Origin: Hymenobacteraceae bacterium
Lineage (GTDB): Bacteria; Bacteroidota; Bacteroidia; Cytophagales; Hymenobacteraceae
Direction: 5' to 3'
DNA length: 43,003 bases
NCBI GenBank assembly: GCA_022701825.1
Contig: JAKONR010000295.1
Coordinates: forward strand, 1 to 43,003
The notes beneath the pieces are model-generated. The model saw only the letters and a program-made list of their open reading frames with translations, was not told the DNA's origin and made no database searches. The position numbers and the translations under genes are program-made. This document shows positions 1 to 8,971 of this stretch, piece by piece. Every line of letters begins with the position of its first letter. The stretch's first letter is position 1.

Positions 1-447
1 CTGCTCAAGGCGCTGCTTAACAAAGACAAGTTTAAGGCTGGTACCAATTTGAAGGCATGGTTGTACACCATCATGCGCAATACCTTCATTAACAACTATA
101 ACAAGATTACCAAACGCAGCTCGAACATCGATTCGACTGAGTATTTCCAGTACTTCAACACAGACGAAAACTACATCACCCACAACGGTGCAACCACCGA
201 TTTTGTGGTGCGGGACATCAACGAGGCCATCGCCAGCTTAGGCTCCGACTACCGCACGCCGTTTATGATGTACTACATCGGCTACAAGTACCTGGAAATT
301 GCTGAGAAACTGCAAATTCCGATTGGCACGGTGAAAAACCGCATTCACATTGCCCGCAAAGACCTGAAAGCTGCCCTACACGTGTATGCGCCCGCCGGGG
401 CCGACCGCGCCAGCGCCGCGCTTACCGAAGAGGTCGAGCAAGACTAA
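1..447 (+). CDS. RNA polymerase sigma factor, ECF type (5' truncated by window edge)
   Basis: Frame is open from base 1 (LLKALLNKDKFKAGTNLKAWLYTIMRNTFINNYNK...). Region 2 'AWLYTIMRNTFINNYNK' and region 4 'YLEIAEKLQIPIGTVKNRIHIARKDLK' are typical of ECF sigma factors. Confidence 0.93.
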   Translation: MLKALLNKDKFKAGTNLKAWLYTIMRNTFINNYNKITKRSSNIDSTEYFQYFNTDENYITHNGATTDFVVRDINEAIASLGSDYRTPFMMYYIGYKYLEIAEKLQIPIGTVKNRIHIARKDLKAALHVYAPAGADRASAALTEEVEQD

Positions 448-473
448 CTTACGGCCGCTTTTTGCGTTGTAGA

Positions 474-514
474 GAGCCGCGCCTTCCGCCAGTTCGGAAG
501 GCGCGGCTTTTTAT
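474..514 (+). terminator. Intrinsic terminator after the sigma factor gene
   Basis: Stem agccgcgccttccg / cggaaggcgcggct followed by tttttatt. Confidence 0.85.
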
Positions 515-612
515 TAATTATGAATTGAAAATTATGAATTATGCATGTCGCTTGAGCAATAATGGCAGCCATAATCACAATTCATAATTTCTAATTCATA
601 ATCCATAATTAA
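513..612. repeat. AT-rich imperfect inverted repeat (AATTATGAATT family), copy 1
   Basis: ttaattatgaattgaaaattatgaattatg ... cacaattcataatttctaattcataatccataatta. Related copies at 16933-17050 and 25985-26073. Confidence 0.7.
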
Positions 613-618
613 AACGAA

Positions 619-2088
619 GTGCCCAAAGCAGTAGTAATAGGAGCCGGTTTTGCGGGTTTGTCGGCGGCCTCGTCCTTGGCGCAGGCCGGGTGGCAGGTCA
701 CGCTGCTGGAAAAGAACGATGGGCCGGGCGGCCGGGCACGGGTGTTTGAAGCCCAGGGGTTTACCTTCGACATGGGCCCAAGCTGGTACTGGATGCCCGA
801 TGTATTTGAGCAGTACTTCAACAAGTTTGGCAAGCGCGTGGCCGACTACTACGAGCTGGTGCGGCTAGACCCATCGTACCAAGTCATATTTGGCGAGAAT
901 GATGCCGTAGGCATCCCGGCCAAGATGGCCGAGTTGCGGCAACTTTTCGAAAGTTTAGAACCCGGCAGTGCAGCACGGCTTGACGCGTTTTTGGCACAAG
1001 CCGCCTATAAATACGAAGTGGGCATCAACAAATTTGTGCACCTGCCCAGCCGCTCGGTTACGGAGTTCATCGACTGGGAAATCGTAAAAGGCGCCGTGCG
1101 CCTCGACCTGCTGCAAAGCATGGCCAAGCACGCCCGTAAGTTTTTCAGCCATCCCAAGCTGCTCAAGCTCATCGAGTTCCCAGTGCTGTTTTTGGGTGCT
1201 ACGCCCGAGAATACGCCGGCCCTCTACTCGCTCATGAACTACGCCGACCTGGCGCTGGGCACCTGGTACCCTAAGGGCGGCATGCACCAGATAGTGCGCG
1301 GCATGGTGGCCGTGGCCAAAGAGCTGGGCGTTAAAATTGAGTACGACCACGAGGTGCGCGAGATAGTAGTCGAAAACGGCCGTGCCACCGGCGTGCGCAC
1401 CGCCAGCGGCTTCTGGCCCGCCGATGCGGTAGTGGCCGGGGCCGACTACCATCACATTGAGCAGCAGGTACTAGCGCCCGAATACCGGCACTACTCGCCC
1501 GCGTACTGGAACTCGCGCACGATGGCGCCGTCGTCGCTGCTGTTTTACTTGGGGGTAAACCGCAAGCTGGCAAATTTGCAGCACCACAACCTGTTTTTTG
1601 ACGAGGATTTCAGCCAGCACGCGCACGAGATTTACAAGGCGCCGCAGTGGCCGAGCCGGCCGTTGTTCTACGCCTCGGTGCCTAGCAAAACCGACGCCAC
1701 AGTAGCGCCCGAAGGCCAGGAAAACCTCTTCCTGCTCATTCCGGTAGCCCCCGACCTCGACGACCCTGAAGCGACTCGCGAAAAGTACTACAACTTGCTG
1801 ATGGACCGGCTCGAAAAGCACTGCGGCCACCCCGTTCGCGAGCATGTAGTGTACAAGCGTGGCTATGCCCACCGCGATTTTGTGGCCGACTACCACTCCT
1901 TCAAAGGCAACGCCTACGGCCTGGCTAACACGCTGAAGCAGACGGCTATCTTGAAGCCCACGCTGAAAAGCAAAAAGGTGAGTAACCTCTATTTCACGGG
2001 CCAGCTCACGGTGCCGGGGCCAGGCGTGCCGCCATCGCTTATCTCGGGGGAGGTAGTGGCCAAGGAAGTGCTGAGAGAACAGAAATAA
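619..2088 (+). CDS. crtI: Phytoene desaturase (CrtI family)
   Basis: N-terminal FAD dinucleotide-binding motif VVIGAGFAGLSAASSLAQAGWQVTLLEKNDGPGGRA. C-terminal FTGQLTVPGPGVPPSLISGEVVAKEV is typical of CrtI. GTG start. Confidence 0.93.
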   Translation: MPKAVVIGAGFAGLSAASSLAQAGWQVTLLEKNDGPGGRARVFEAQGFTFDMGPSWYWMPDVFEQYFNKFGKRVADYYELVRLDPSYQVIFGENDAVGIPAKMAELRQLFESLEPGSAARLDAFLAQAAYKYEVGINKFVHLPSRSVTEFIDWEIVKGAVRLDLLQSMAKHARKFFSHPKLLKLIEFPVLFLGATPENTPALYSLMNYADLALGTWYPKGGMHQIVRGMVAVAKELGVKIEYDHEVREIVVENGRATGVRTASGFWPADAVVAGADYHHIEQQVLAPEYRHYSPAYWNSRTMAPSSLLFYLGVNRKLANLQHHNLFFDEDFSQHAHEIYKAPQWPSRPLFYASVPSKTDATVAPEGQENLFLLIPVAPDLDDPEATREKYYNLLMDRLEKHCGHPVREHVVYKRGYAHRDFVADYHSFKGNAYGLANTLKQTAILKPTLKSKKVSNLYFTGQLTVPGPGVPPSLISGEVVAKEVLREQK

Positions 2089-2134
2089 AGCTGAAGCGTA
2101 TCAGTATAATGAATTTGTGCCAGATTTGCACTAA

Positions 2135-2977
2135 ATGGACCATCAGCAACTATTCACCGATACCAGCCTCGCGTGTGCGCAGCTCATTACGCGGCGCTAC
2201 AGCACGTCTTTCTCCTTGGGAATCCGCACGTTGGATAAGGAATTGCACCGGGCTATCTATGCGGTGTATGGCTTCGTGCGCTGGGCCGATGAAATAGTGG
2301 ATACCTTCCACGACCAGGATAAGGCGGCGCTACTGGCCACCTTTGAGGCCGATACCTACGCGGCCATTGCGGCGGGCTTCAGCCTGAATCCGGTGCTGCA
2401 CGCTTTTCAGTGGGCAGTGAACGAGTATGGCATTGACCATGAGTTTATTGATGCCTTTTTGCGGAGCATGGAAATGGACCTGGAAGACCGCAACTATCGC
2501 CAGGAGCTGTACGAGAAATACATCTACGGCTCGGCCGAAGTGGTGGGGCTAATGTGCCTGCGTGTGTTTTGCCACCGGCAGCCCGAACTGTTCGACCGGC
2601 TGCAAGAGCCAGCGCGGCGACTGGGTGCGGCCTTCCAAAAGGTTAATTTTTTACGGGATATTCGCTCTGACTACGAAGACCGGGGGCGCGTGTATTTTCC
2701 AGGGTTGCGCTACGAGCAGTTCGACAACGAGGCCAAGCGCCAGATTGAAGCCGACATTCGGGCCGATTTTGAGGCTGCTTACGTGGGTATCCAACAACTG
2801 CCGCGGGCGTCGCGATTAGGCGTTTATTTGGCTTACGTATATTATTTGAAGCTTTTTTACAAGCTACGCCAAGCTCCGGCCGCCCAGGTGCTGGCCGAGC
2901 GCGTGCGCCTGCCTGACAATACCAAACTGCTGCTGTTGCTGGGTACCTGGCTACGGTATCGGTTGCGAGCGGTGTAG
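2135..2977 (+). CDS. crtB: Phytoene/squalene synthase family protein
   Basis: Motifs RYSTSFSLGIRTL, YAVYGFVRWADEIVDTFHD and QKVNFLRDIRSDYEDRGRVYFP; located directly after crtI. Confidence 0.93.
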   Translation: MDHQQLFTDTSLACAQLITRRYSTSFSLGIRTLDKELHRAIYAVYGFVRWADEIVDTFHDQDKAALLATFEADTYAAIAAGFSLNPVLHAFQWAVNEYGIDHEFIDAFLRSMEMDLEDRNYRQELYEKYIYGSAEVVGLMCLRVFCHRQPELFDRLQEPARRLGAAFQKVNFLRDIRSDYEDRGRVYFPGLRYEQFDNEAKRQIEADIRADFEAAYVGIQQLPRASRLGVYLAYVYYLKLFYKLRQAPAAQVLAERVRLPDNTKLLLLLGTWLRYRLRAV

Positions 2978-3035
2978 CTCATCTCGAGTGTTTCATTAAA
3001 AACTCATAATAGGCTTCCTTCGTAGCTTTGCAGTT

Positions 3036-3596
3036 ATGAAGAAGCCCTTGTTGTGCATGGCATTGGCCCTTGCGGCACCTGCTCTAGCGTACCCAGTGCG
3101 GGCTCTCTTTTCGTTTACAGTTCCTATGTCTGCCTACTCCCCCGCCACCCTTCGCCGCCACTACGAGCAGGCCGCCGCCAGCAAAGAAGCCGGCGAAAAA
3201 TTCTACAACCTGCTGCACGATTACCGCGACCAAGATGCGCTGGTATTAGGGTATAAGGCTGCTTCAGAGGCAATTAAGGCTCGTGATGCATCGATGCTCA
3301 ATAAGCTAACATACGTGCAGCAGGCAGCTCGCACCTTCGAGCAAGCTGTAGCTTTAGCACCTACTAACGCCGAAATTCGCTTCCTACGCTTCTCGGTCGA
3401 GAGCAATCTGCCGCCCTTTTTGGGGCTAAGCAAACACGTTGATGAAGATAAATCCTTCTTGCTAGGGGCGGCCCTGCGGCACCCTGGCTCAGGGCTAGAT
3501 GATGAGGCTTTCCGCACGGTGCGTGGCTTTTTGGTCGGGCGGGGTCACGTATCGGAGGCCGATGCGCAGAAATTGGCGCAAGTAAAAGGCAGCTAG
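3036..3596 (+). CDS. Hypothetical secreted or membrane-anchored protein within the carotenoid locus
   Basis: ORF with N-terminal signal-like segment MKKPLLCMALALAAPALA. A TAGCTTTG (-7-like) lies at 3023-3030, just upstream of the ATG. Weak TPR-like character in ...AARTFEQAVALAPTNAEIRFLRF. Confidence 0.7.
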   Translation: MKKPLLCMALALAAPALAYPVRALFSFTVPMSAYSPATLRRHYEQAAASKEAGEKFYNLLHDYRDQDALVLGYKAASEAIKARDASMLNKLTYVQQAARTFEQAVALAPTNAEIRFLRFSVESNLPPFLGLSKHVDEDKSFLLGAALRHPGSGLDDEAFRTVRGFLVGRGHVSEADAQKLAQVKGS

Positions 3597-3718
3597 CGCG
3601 CCAACTAGCTGTGGTCATTTGCAGTTTCCCTAATCTTGTTAGAAATTCAGTCCGTTTTTGATTAATAACTAGCGGCGTAGGGCAACCTTCGGCCCGCCTT
3701 TATAGTTAGTTGGACGAT

Positions 3719-4573
3719 ATGCAGTCTGGCTTGCACCTTAGCGTCCGTATCGACTCGAACTCTGGCTTCTGCTTTGGCGTCATTTACGCCATTCAGATGG
3801 CTGAAGACCTGCTCGATGAGCAAGGCTATCTCTATTGCCTGGGCGACATCGTGCACAATGATGAGGAGGTGCAGCGCCTGCAAGCCAAGGGCTTACGTAT
3901 TATAGGCTACGAGCAGTTGGCGGCTCTGCGTGATGAGGCCGTGCTCATTCGGGCGCACGGCGAGCCACCAAGCACCTACCAGCAGGCGCTCGAAAACAAC
4001 CTGACGCTCATCGATGCCAGCTGCCCGGTAGTGCTCAAGCTGCAAAACCGCATCAAGGCGAGCTTCGACCGCCGCGAAAAGCTGTACATCTACGGCAAGC
4101 ACGGCCATGCCGAGGTGCGCGGCCTATTGGGCCAGACGCACGGCGAGGCCATTGTATTTGAGAACCTGGAAGAGCTACTGCACCACGAGCTGCCGCCCAG
4201 CCTCACGCTGTATAGCCAGACTACCAAGGGTACCAATTCATTCTATAATATTAAGAATGAGCTGGAAAGCCGCGGCTATCAAGTGAACGCGCACGATACT
4301 ATTTGCCGGCAGGTGAGCAACCGGGACCTTGATTTGCGGCGCTTTGCGGCGCAGTTCGACCAAGTACTATTTGTATCGGGCACCAAAAGCTCGAACGGCA
4401 AGGTGCTGTACCAGGTGTGCAAGGACACCAACCCACGCACCCATTTCATTTCCAAAACGGAGGACATTTGCCCGTCGTGGTTCGAGCCGGGGCAATCGGT
4501 GGGCATTTGCGGAGCCACTAGCACGCCGATGTGGCTGATGGAGGAAGTACGCGAGGCTCTGGTGCGCTTGTAA
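3719..4573 (+). CDS. ispH: 4-hydroxy-3-methylbut-2-enyl diphosphate reductase
   Basis: IspH motifs NSGFCFGVIYAIQMAE, IRAHGEPPSTYQ, DASCPVVLKLQNRI, YGKHGHAEVRGL and GATSTPMWLMEEV. ATG at 3719 preferred over the TTG at 3710. Confidence 0.92.
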   Translation: MQSGLHLSVRIDSNSGFCFGVIYAIQMAEDLLDEQGYLYCLGDIVHNDEEVQRLQAKGLRIIGYEQLAALRDEAVLIRAHGEPPSTYQQALENNLTLIDASCPVVLKLQNRIKASFDRREKLYIYGKHGHAEVRGLLGQTHGEAIVFENLEELLHHELPPSLTLYSQTTKGTNSFYNIKNELESRGYQVNAHDTICRQVSNRDLDLRRFAAQFDQVLFVSGTKSSNGKVLYQVCKDTNPRTHFISKTEDICPSWFEPGQSVGICGATSTPMWLMEEVREALVRL

Positions 4574-4586
4574 ATAAGGAGGTTAT

Positions 4587-5330
4587 ATGCACCTGATTAG
4601 CACGGCCATCCCGAAAGTAAAAGTGGCCCCTCAACCGTTGGCCGGAAAAGGTGTGCTAGCTGCCGGCCTTATTATCGGGGCTTGGTTCAGCCTGCTAACG
4701 TACCTGCTGGCCTTCTACCGGCCCGACTGGCACTCGCCCGCACCATATCTGCTGCTGCTGCTGCAAACGCATTTATACACTGGGCTTTACATCACTGGTC
4801 ACGATGCCATGCACGGTGTAGTGAGTCCCAATAAGCGCCTAAACAACGTCCTTGGTACGGTGGCTACGCTGCTATTTGCTTACAACTGGTTTCCGGGGCA
4901 GCTGGCCAAGCACCACGCGCACCACCGACACGTCGGCACTCCCGATGACCCTGATTTTCACCCCGAAGGCCACCCCGGCTTTCTGCCCTGGCTACTTCGC
5001 TTCGCCTGGAACTACGTGACCTGGTGGCAGGTGGTGCTGATGGCGGTGACCTATAACGTGCTGAAAATATGGTTCCCGCAGGCCAATGTTATTGCTTTTT
5101 GGATGATACCGGCCGTACTGGCTACGCTCCAGCTCTTTTTCTTCGGCACCTATCTGCCGCACCGCGGCGAGCACGACGAAGACAACCACCACAAGTCGCG
5201 CAGCCAGCGCCAATGGCCGCTGCACGTTTGGGCTTTCGTGAGCTGCTATTTCTTCGGCTACCACTACGAGCACCACGACCAACCCTACTTGCCTTGGTGG
5301 CGCCTATGGAAGGCCAAGACCGCTGATTGA
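4587..5330 (+). CDS. crtW: Beta-carotene ketolase-like (CrtW type) fatty acid desaturase family protein
   Basis: Histidine boxes HDAMHG, HHAHHRHVGTPDDPDF, TYLPHR and FGYHYEHHDQPYLPWWRLW; carotenoid gene context. Confidence 0.8.
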   Translation: MHLISTAIPKVKVAPQPLAGKGVLAAGLIIGAWFSLLTYLLAFYRPDWHSPAPYLLLLLQTHLYTGLYITGHDAMHGVVSPNKRLNNVLGTVATLLFAYNWFPGQLAKHHAHHRHVGTPDDPDFHPEGHPGFLPWLLRFAWNYVTWWQVVLMAVTYNVLKIWFPQANVIAFWMIPAVLATLQLFFFGTYLPHRGEHDEDNHHKSRSQRQWPLHVWAFVSCYFFGYHYEHHDQPYLPWWRLWKAKTAD

Positions 5331-5518
5331 CCGCAGATTCAAACGAATTAAACAGATTTCGCAGATACGCCGCTAAAGCGGTTGACTAATAAGATGTTAA
5401 TTGTCATTCAAGACGAAAAAAGCCGCCTGTAGAGGCGGCTTTTTTACTTGTTGGGTAGTTAGCTTGGCGCAGCCAGGCGTATCGGCGAAATCCGTTTAAT
5501 CCGTTTGAATCTGCGGTC
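5329..5518. repeat. Composite element: two inverted copies of a ~43-bp repeat flanking a terminator
   Basis: 5329-5371 gaccgcagattcaaacgaattaaacagatttcgcagatacgcc is the reverse complement of 5476-5518 with 3 mismatches. A third, direct-orientation copy lies at 19749-19803. Confidence 0.85.
5415..5445. terminator. Bidirectional intrinsic terminator between convergent genes
   Basis: gaaaaaagccgcctgtagaggcggcttttttac. Confidence 0.88.
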
Positions 5519-5895
5519 TAGTGGGTTTCGTTCGTCTTTTTGCAGCACTCGGGCAGGCGGTCGTAGGCGCGGGCGTCGGCGGTGGCTTGGTCGGCGTCGT
5601 AGCCGGTTTTTTGCACGGCGGTGCGCAGGGCGGCGGGGGTAGTTTTGGCCGGGTTGTAGGTCACGGTCAGGATTTTGCTGGGTACGTCGAGGTGGGCCGC
5701 TTGTACCCCTTTTTCGTACGCCAGGCTTTTTTCGAGGCGCGACTTGCACATGTCGCATACGGCCGAAGTCTTGAATTGAATTTGCTCAGCGCCCTTTTTG
5801 GCGGCCGTGGCCGTAGCCACGGGAGCAGTTTGGGCAAGGGCGGCCGAGCCGCTGAGGCTCAGCAAAGTGAGCAAGGAAAATGCAAAAGATTTCAT
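5518..5895 (-). CDS. Secreted heavy-metal-associated (HMA) domain protein
   Basis: Signal peptide MKSFAFSLLTLLSLSGSAALAQ; CDMCKSRLEKSL metal motif; VTYNPAKTTPAALRTAVQKTGYDAD is HMA-like; C-terminal CCKK. Confidence 0.82.
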   Translation of the reverse strand: MKSFAFSLLTLLSLSGSAALAQTAPVATATAAKKGAEQIQFKTSAVCDMCKSRLEKSLAYEKGVQAAHLDVPSKILTVTYNPAKTTPAALRTAVQKTGYDADQATADARAYDRLPECCKKTNETH

Positions 5896-6003
5896 CTAGT
5901 TAACTATTGTTGAATTGATAAATTGTTGGATGGTTGGCTAGCTGAGTGGTTGAGGTAGTAGGATAACCAATTTGACTATTCAACAATTCAGCCAATCAGC
6001 CAT

Positions 6004-8343
6004 TTACTCGATGCGGTACCGTAGCCCAGCGTAGGTCAGCCGCCCAAAAACCGGCCCCCACACCATGGCCGCGTCGAAGCCGGCGCTGAAGGGCATCGCC
6101 GCGTTCTGAATCGGGTCGGGCTGGCGGTAATTGGTGAGGTTTTCGACGCCCACGTACACCTCCAGGCGCTTGAAGGCGCGGGTGAGTTGGGCATTGAGCA
6201 AGGCGTAGCGCGGGGCATATTCGAGGCCGGCGGTGCCGGTGCCATGCGCGTGGCCCACGTTGCTGCCATCGGCGGGCAGGTGGGCCAGCGGGCGCTCGCC
6301 AAACCACTGCACCGTGAAATCGCCGCGCCACTTATCGAAAGCAGACGCGTAGCCCAGGTTCAAAAAGGCGCGATTTTGGGGCGTGAGCGGCTTGGGCAAC
6401 AACTGGCCGGCGTAGGTGCTTTGCACATCGAGCCACTTATAGGCGGCTTTTACTTGCAGGCCCTTGGCTGGCTCGGCCTGCACCTCGGCCTGCGCGCTGC
6501 GGGCGTAGGAGCGGGCGCCCGGCGTCAGGTTGTCCAGAATGATGTATTGCGGGCTGGTGTACATGTCCGCCACCAACTGGTTTTGGAAGGTAGTGTGGTA
6601 GTAGTCAGCTACAAACGTGGCTTGCCGCCCCAGCAGTTGGAAGTACTGCGTAAACGAGCCGCCCAGGTTCCAGGCCGTTTCGGGGCGCAGGTTGGGCGCG
6701 ATGTAAAACTCGCGGGCGCTGGCCAGCATGGCCGCATTATCGGCAATGGGATTGGGCACGCGCAGGCCCCGGCCGGCCGAGAGGCGCAACGCGGTAGCCG
6801 GGCGCAGGTCGTACTTCAAGTTGAAGCGCGGCGTTACCTGCCAGCCGTAGAGGTTGTGGTAGTCGGTGCGCAGGCCGAGCACGGCCGTCAGGTTGCGCGA
6901 GTTGTTGTAGGTATACTCGGCAAACGCGCCGGGCACGCGCTCGGTGCGGGCGCGATTTTCGCGGGCTGCGATGGTTTCAGGCGTGTCAGTCGAGTAGGTG
7001 CGGCCGGTGCCGAGGTGCTCGCGGTAGTCGTCGTAGAGGAAACTTAGGCCTGCCCGGTACACGTGCATGGTGTTCTGGATAACGCTCTGAAACAGCAGCG
7101 TAGCCTGCCCGGTATTCTGGTGGCCGGTGTACACGCGCGGTCCCGTATCCTGCTTAAAGGAATAGGTCGAGTTAAAATCGTGGCTCGTGCCATTCACCAG
7201 CAAGCCCAGGCTTTGAAACGGCCGCCCCGGCCAGGTGTAGGAGGTGCGCGCCTGTGCCGTGTAGCGCGTGGTGGCCTGCGTGGTGCCGTAGGCCGTGCGG
7301 TAGGCATTGGGGGCATCTTCCCGAAAGCCTAGCTGGCCGCCCTGCCGGGTTTCGCGCAGCGCGCCCACGCCCAGCTCCAGCACCAAGCCTTTGCCCGACA
7401 TATACTTAACTTTATCGTAGCCGTTGAACTGCGTAGCCAGCGGCAGGTCCAAAAAGCCGTCGCTGTTGCGGTCCACGCGGTTGCCGAGGTGGTCGTTGTG
7501 CAGCAGCAGCACGTTGCTCCACTTCTTGCTGAAGCGTTGCGAGGCAATGGCGTTCAGGTCGAATTTGCCCAGGTCGTTGACGTAGGCGTTGAGCAGCAGT
7601 TGGTCGGTTTTGTCGGGCTCTTTCAGTTGCACGTTTACCTGCCCCGAAATGCCCTCGTAGCCGTTCACCACCGAGCCCGTGCCTTTGATGATGTCGATAG
7701 AGCCAATCCACGGCCCGGCCAGATAACCCAGGCGGTAAGGCGCCGATAGCCCGCGCAAAGCTGGCTGGTTGTCAATAGTTAGCAGCGAATAAGCGCCATC
7801 CAAACCTAGTAGCTGAATCTGCTTGGCTCCGCTCACTGCGTCGGCGGTGCTTACCTCCACGGCGGCGTTGGTTTCGAAGCTCTCGGCCAGGTTGCAACAG
7901 GCCGATTTGGTGAGGTCGCGGGCGCTGATGGTCTGCATGTTGCCCACCGCCTTGGCCGAATAAGCGGGCGGGCGGCCAGTCACGGTAACTTCACCCAGCG
8001 CCGAGCCGCCGCGCAGATTCACCCGCAGGTAGGGCGCGGTCGTGTTGGCGGGCACGGCCACGGTATCGGCCGTGTAGCCCACGGCACTCACGATGAGCCG
8101 GCGCGTAGGCTGGGCCGGAAAAGGCAATACGAAGGTGCCGGCCGCATCGGTAGTGGTGGTGGGGCCAGTGGCACCGGCCGGCAGCAGCCAGCGCACCACG
8201 GCGCCGGGCAGCGGCCCAGCCGCGCCGCCCGTTTCGCGGACTTCGCCGCGCGCGGCAGCGCCGCTTTGGGCCTGGGCCAGCAGCGGCAAGCCGCCAAAAG
8301 AAAGCAGTAAGAAATGCGGAAATAGTCCGCTTGTAAGTCGCAT
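6004..8343 (-). CDS. TonB-dependent receptor with N-terminal carboxypeptidase-regulatory-like domain
   Basis: Plug region ...ARDLTKSACCNLAESFETNAAVEVSTADAVSGAKQIQLLGLDGAYSLLTIDNQP..., typical outer-membrane barrel sequence and signal peptide. Confidence 0.9.
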   Translation of the reverse strand: MRLTSGLFPHFLLLSFGGLPLLAQAQSGAAARGEVRETGGAAGPLPGAVVRWLLPAGATGPTTTTDAAGTFVLPFPAQPTRRLIVSAVGYTADTVAVPANTTAPYLRVNLRGGSALGEVTVTGRPPAYSAKAVGNMQTISARDLTKSACCNLAESFETNAAVEVSTADAVSGAKQIQLLGLDGAYSLLTIDNQPALRGLSAPYRLGYLAGPWIGSIDIIKGTGSVVNGYEGISGQVNVQLKEPDKTDQLLLNAYVNDLGKFDLNAIASQRFSKKWSNVLLLHNDHLGNRVDRNSDGFLDLPLATQFNGYDKVKYMSGKGLVLELGVGALRETRQGGQLGFREDAPNAYRTAYGTTQATTRYTAQARTSYTWPGRPFQSLGLLVNGTSHDFNSTYSFKQDTGPRVYTGHQNTGQATLLFQSVIQNTMHVYRAGLSFLYDDYREHLGTGRTYSTDTPETIAARENRARTERVPGAFAEYTYNNSRNLTAVLGLRTDYHNLYGWQVTPRFNLKYDLRPATALRLSAGRGLRVPNPIADNAAMLASAREFYIAPNLRPETAWNLGGSFTQYFQLLGRQATFVADYYHTTFQNQLVADMYTSPQYIILDNLTPGARSYARSAQAEVQAEPAKGLQVKAAYKWLDVQSTYAGQLLPKPLTPQNRAFLNLGYASAFDKWRGDFTVQWFGERPLAHLPADGSNVGHAHGTGTAGLEYAPRYALLNAQLTRAFKRLEVYVGVENLTNYRQPDPIQNAAMPFSAGFDAAMVWGPVFGRLTYAGLRYRIE

Positions 8344-8421
8344 ATAACTTGCAATTTAGTGATTTCTAGAAAATAAACGACCTGCCCAGTCCAGCTGGAT
8401 TGGCCTTTTCTCAGAAATCGA

Positions 8422-8886
8422 CTAAACGACGAGCGTGCAAACGAGCGTGAGCAGTACCCGCCCCGCCTTGGGTAGGCCAGGCGGCGACGAATTGGCGGCC
8501 GTGCCCACGGCCACGGTGGCGGCCAGCGGGGCCGAGCCGGGCAGCCCCGCCCACCCGGGCGCGGGCAGCAGCGCCGGGGGCAGTGCGTGCGGCGCCTCGG
8601 GCAGCCACTTGGCCAGGCCATCGGTTGCCTGCTGCACGTTGAGCTTGTGGTGCGCGTGGCTCACGTCGCAGCAGCCGCTGGTGCGGCGCTTGCCACAAGG
8701 GCGGTTTGATTTGCCCGTCTCGGGCTGCGTGCCATCGGGCTGCGCCAAGCCCGGCAAGCTCAGCGTGACCGTGCTACGCCCGCTAATGCGGCAGCGATGG
8801 CGCTCGGCCGTGAGCCCCACCGAGGTGGCAAGCACCAGTAGCGCCAGCAAGGCACTCAGCAAACGGTGGGGGAGGGGACGCGACAT
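8422..8886 (-). CDS. Small Cys/His-rich secreted protein (HYC_CC_PP-like)
   Basis: ATG (cat at 8884-8886) gives MSRPLPHRLLSALLALLVLATSVGLTAERHRC...CGKRRTSGCCDVSHAHHKLNVQQ. The longer ORF from 9069 reads through a repeat and is less likely. Confidence 0.65.
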   Translation of the reverse strand: MSRPLPHRLLSALLALLVLATSVGLTAERHRCRISGRSTVTLSLPGLAQPDGTQPETGKSNRPCGKRRTSGCCDVSHAHHKLNVQQATDGLAKWLPEAPHALPPALLPAPGWAGLPGSAPLAATVAVGTAANSSPPGLPKAGRVLLTLVCTLVV

Positions 8887-8971
8887 CTTAACGACAAAAA
8901 TACGGCCCGGCAGCCGCTTGTGTGGTGTAGGAAGCGGTTGGGAAGGTGTAAGATTAAGATTAGACCAGAGC

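Noticed and set aside
6187-7047. 286-aa plus-strand ORF opposite the first TonB receptor
   Set aside because: Shadow ORF, Gly/Val/Arg-rich, no motif.
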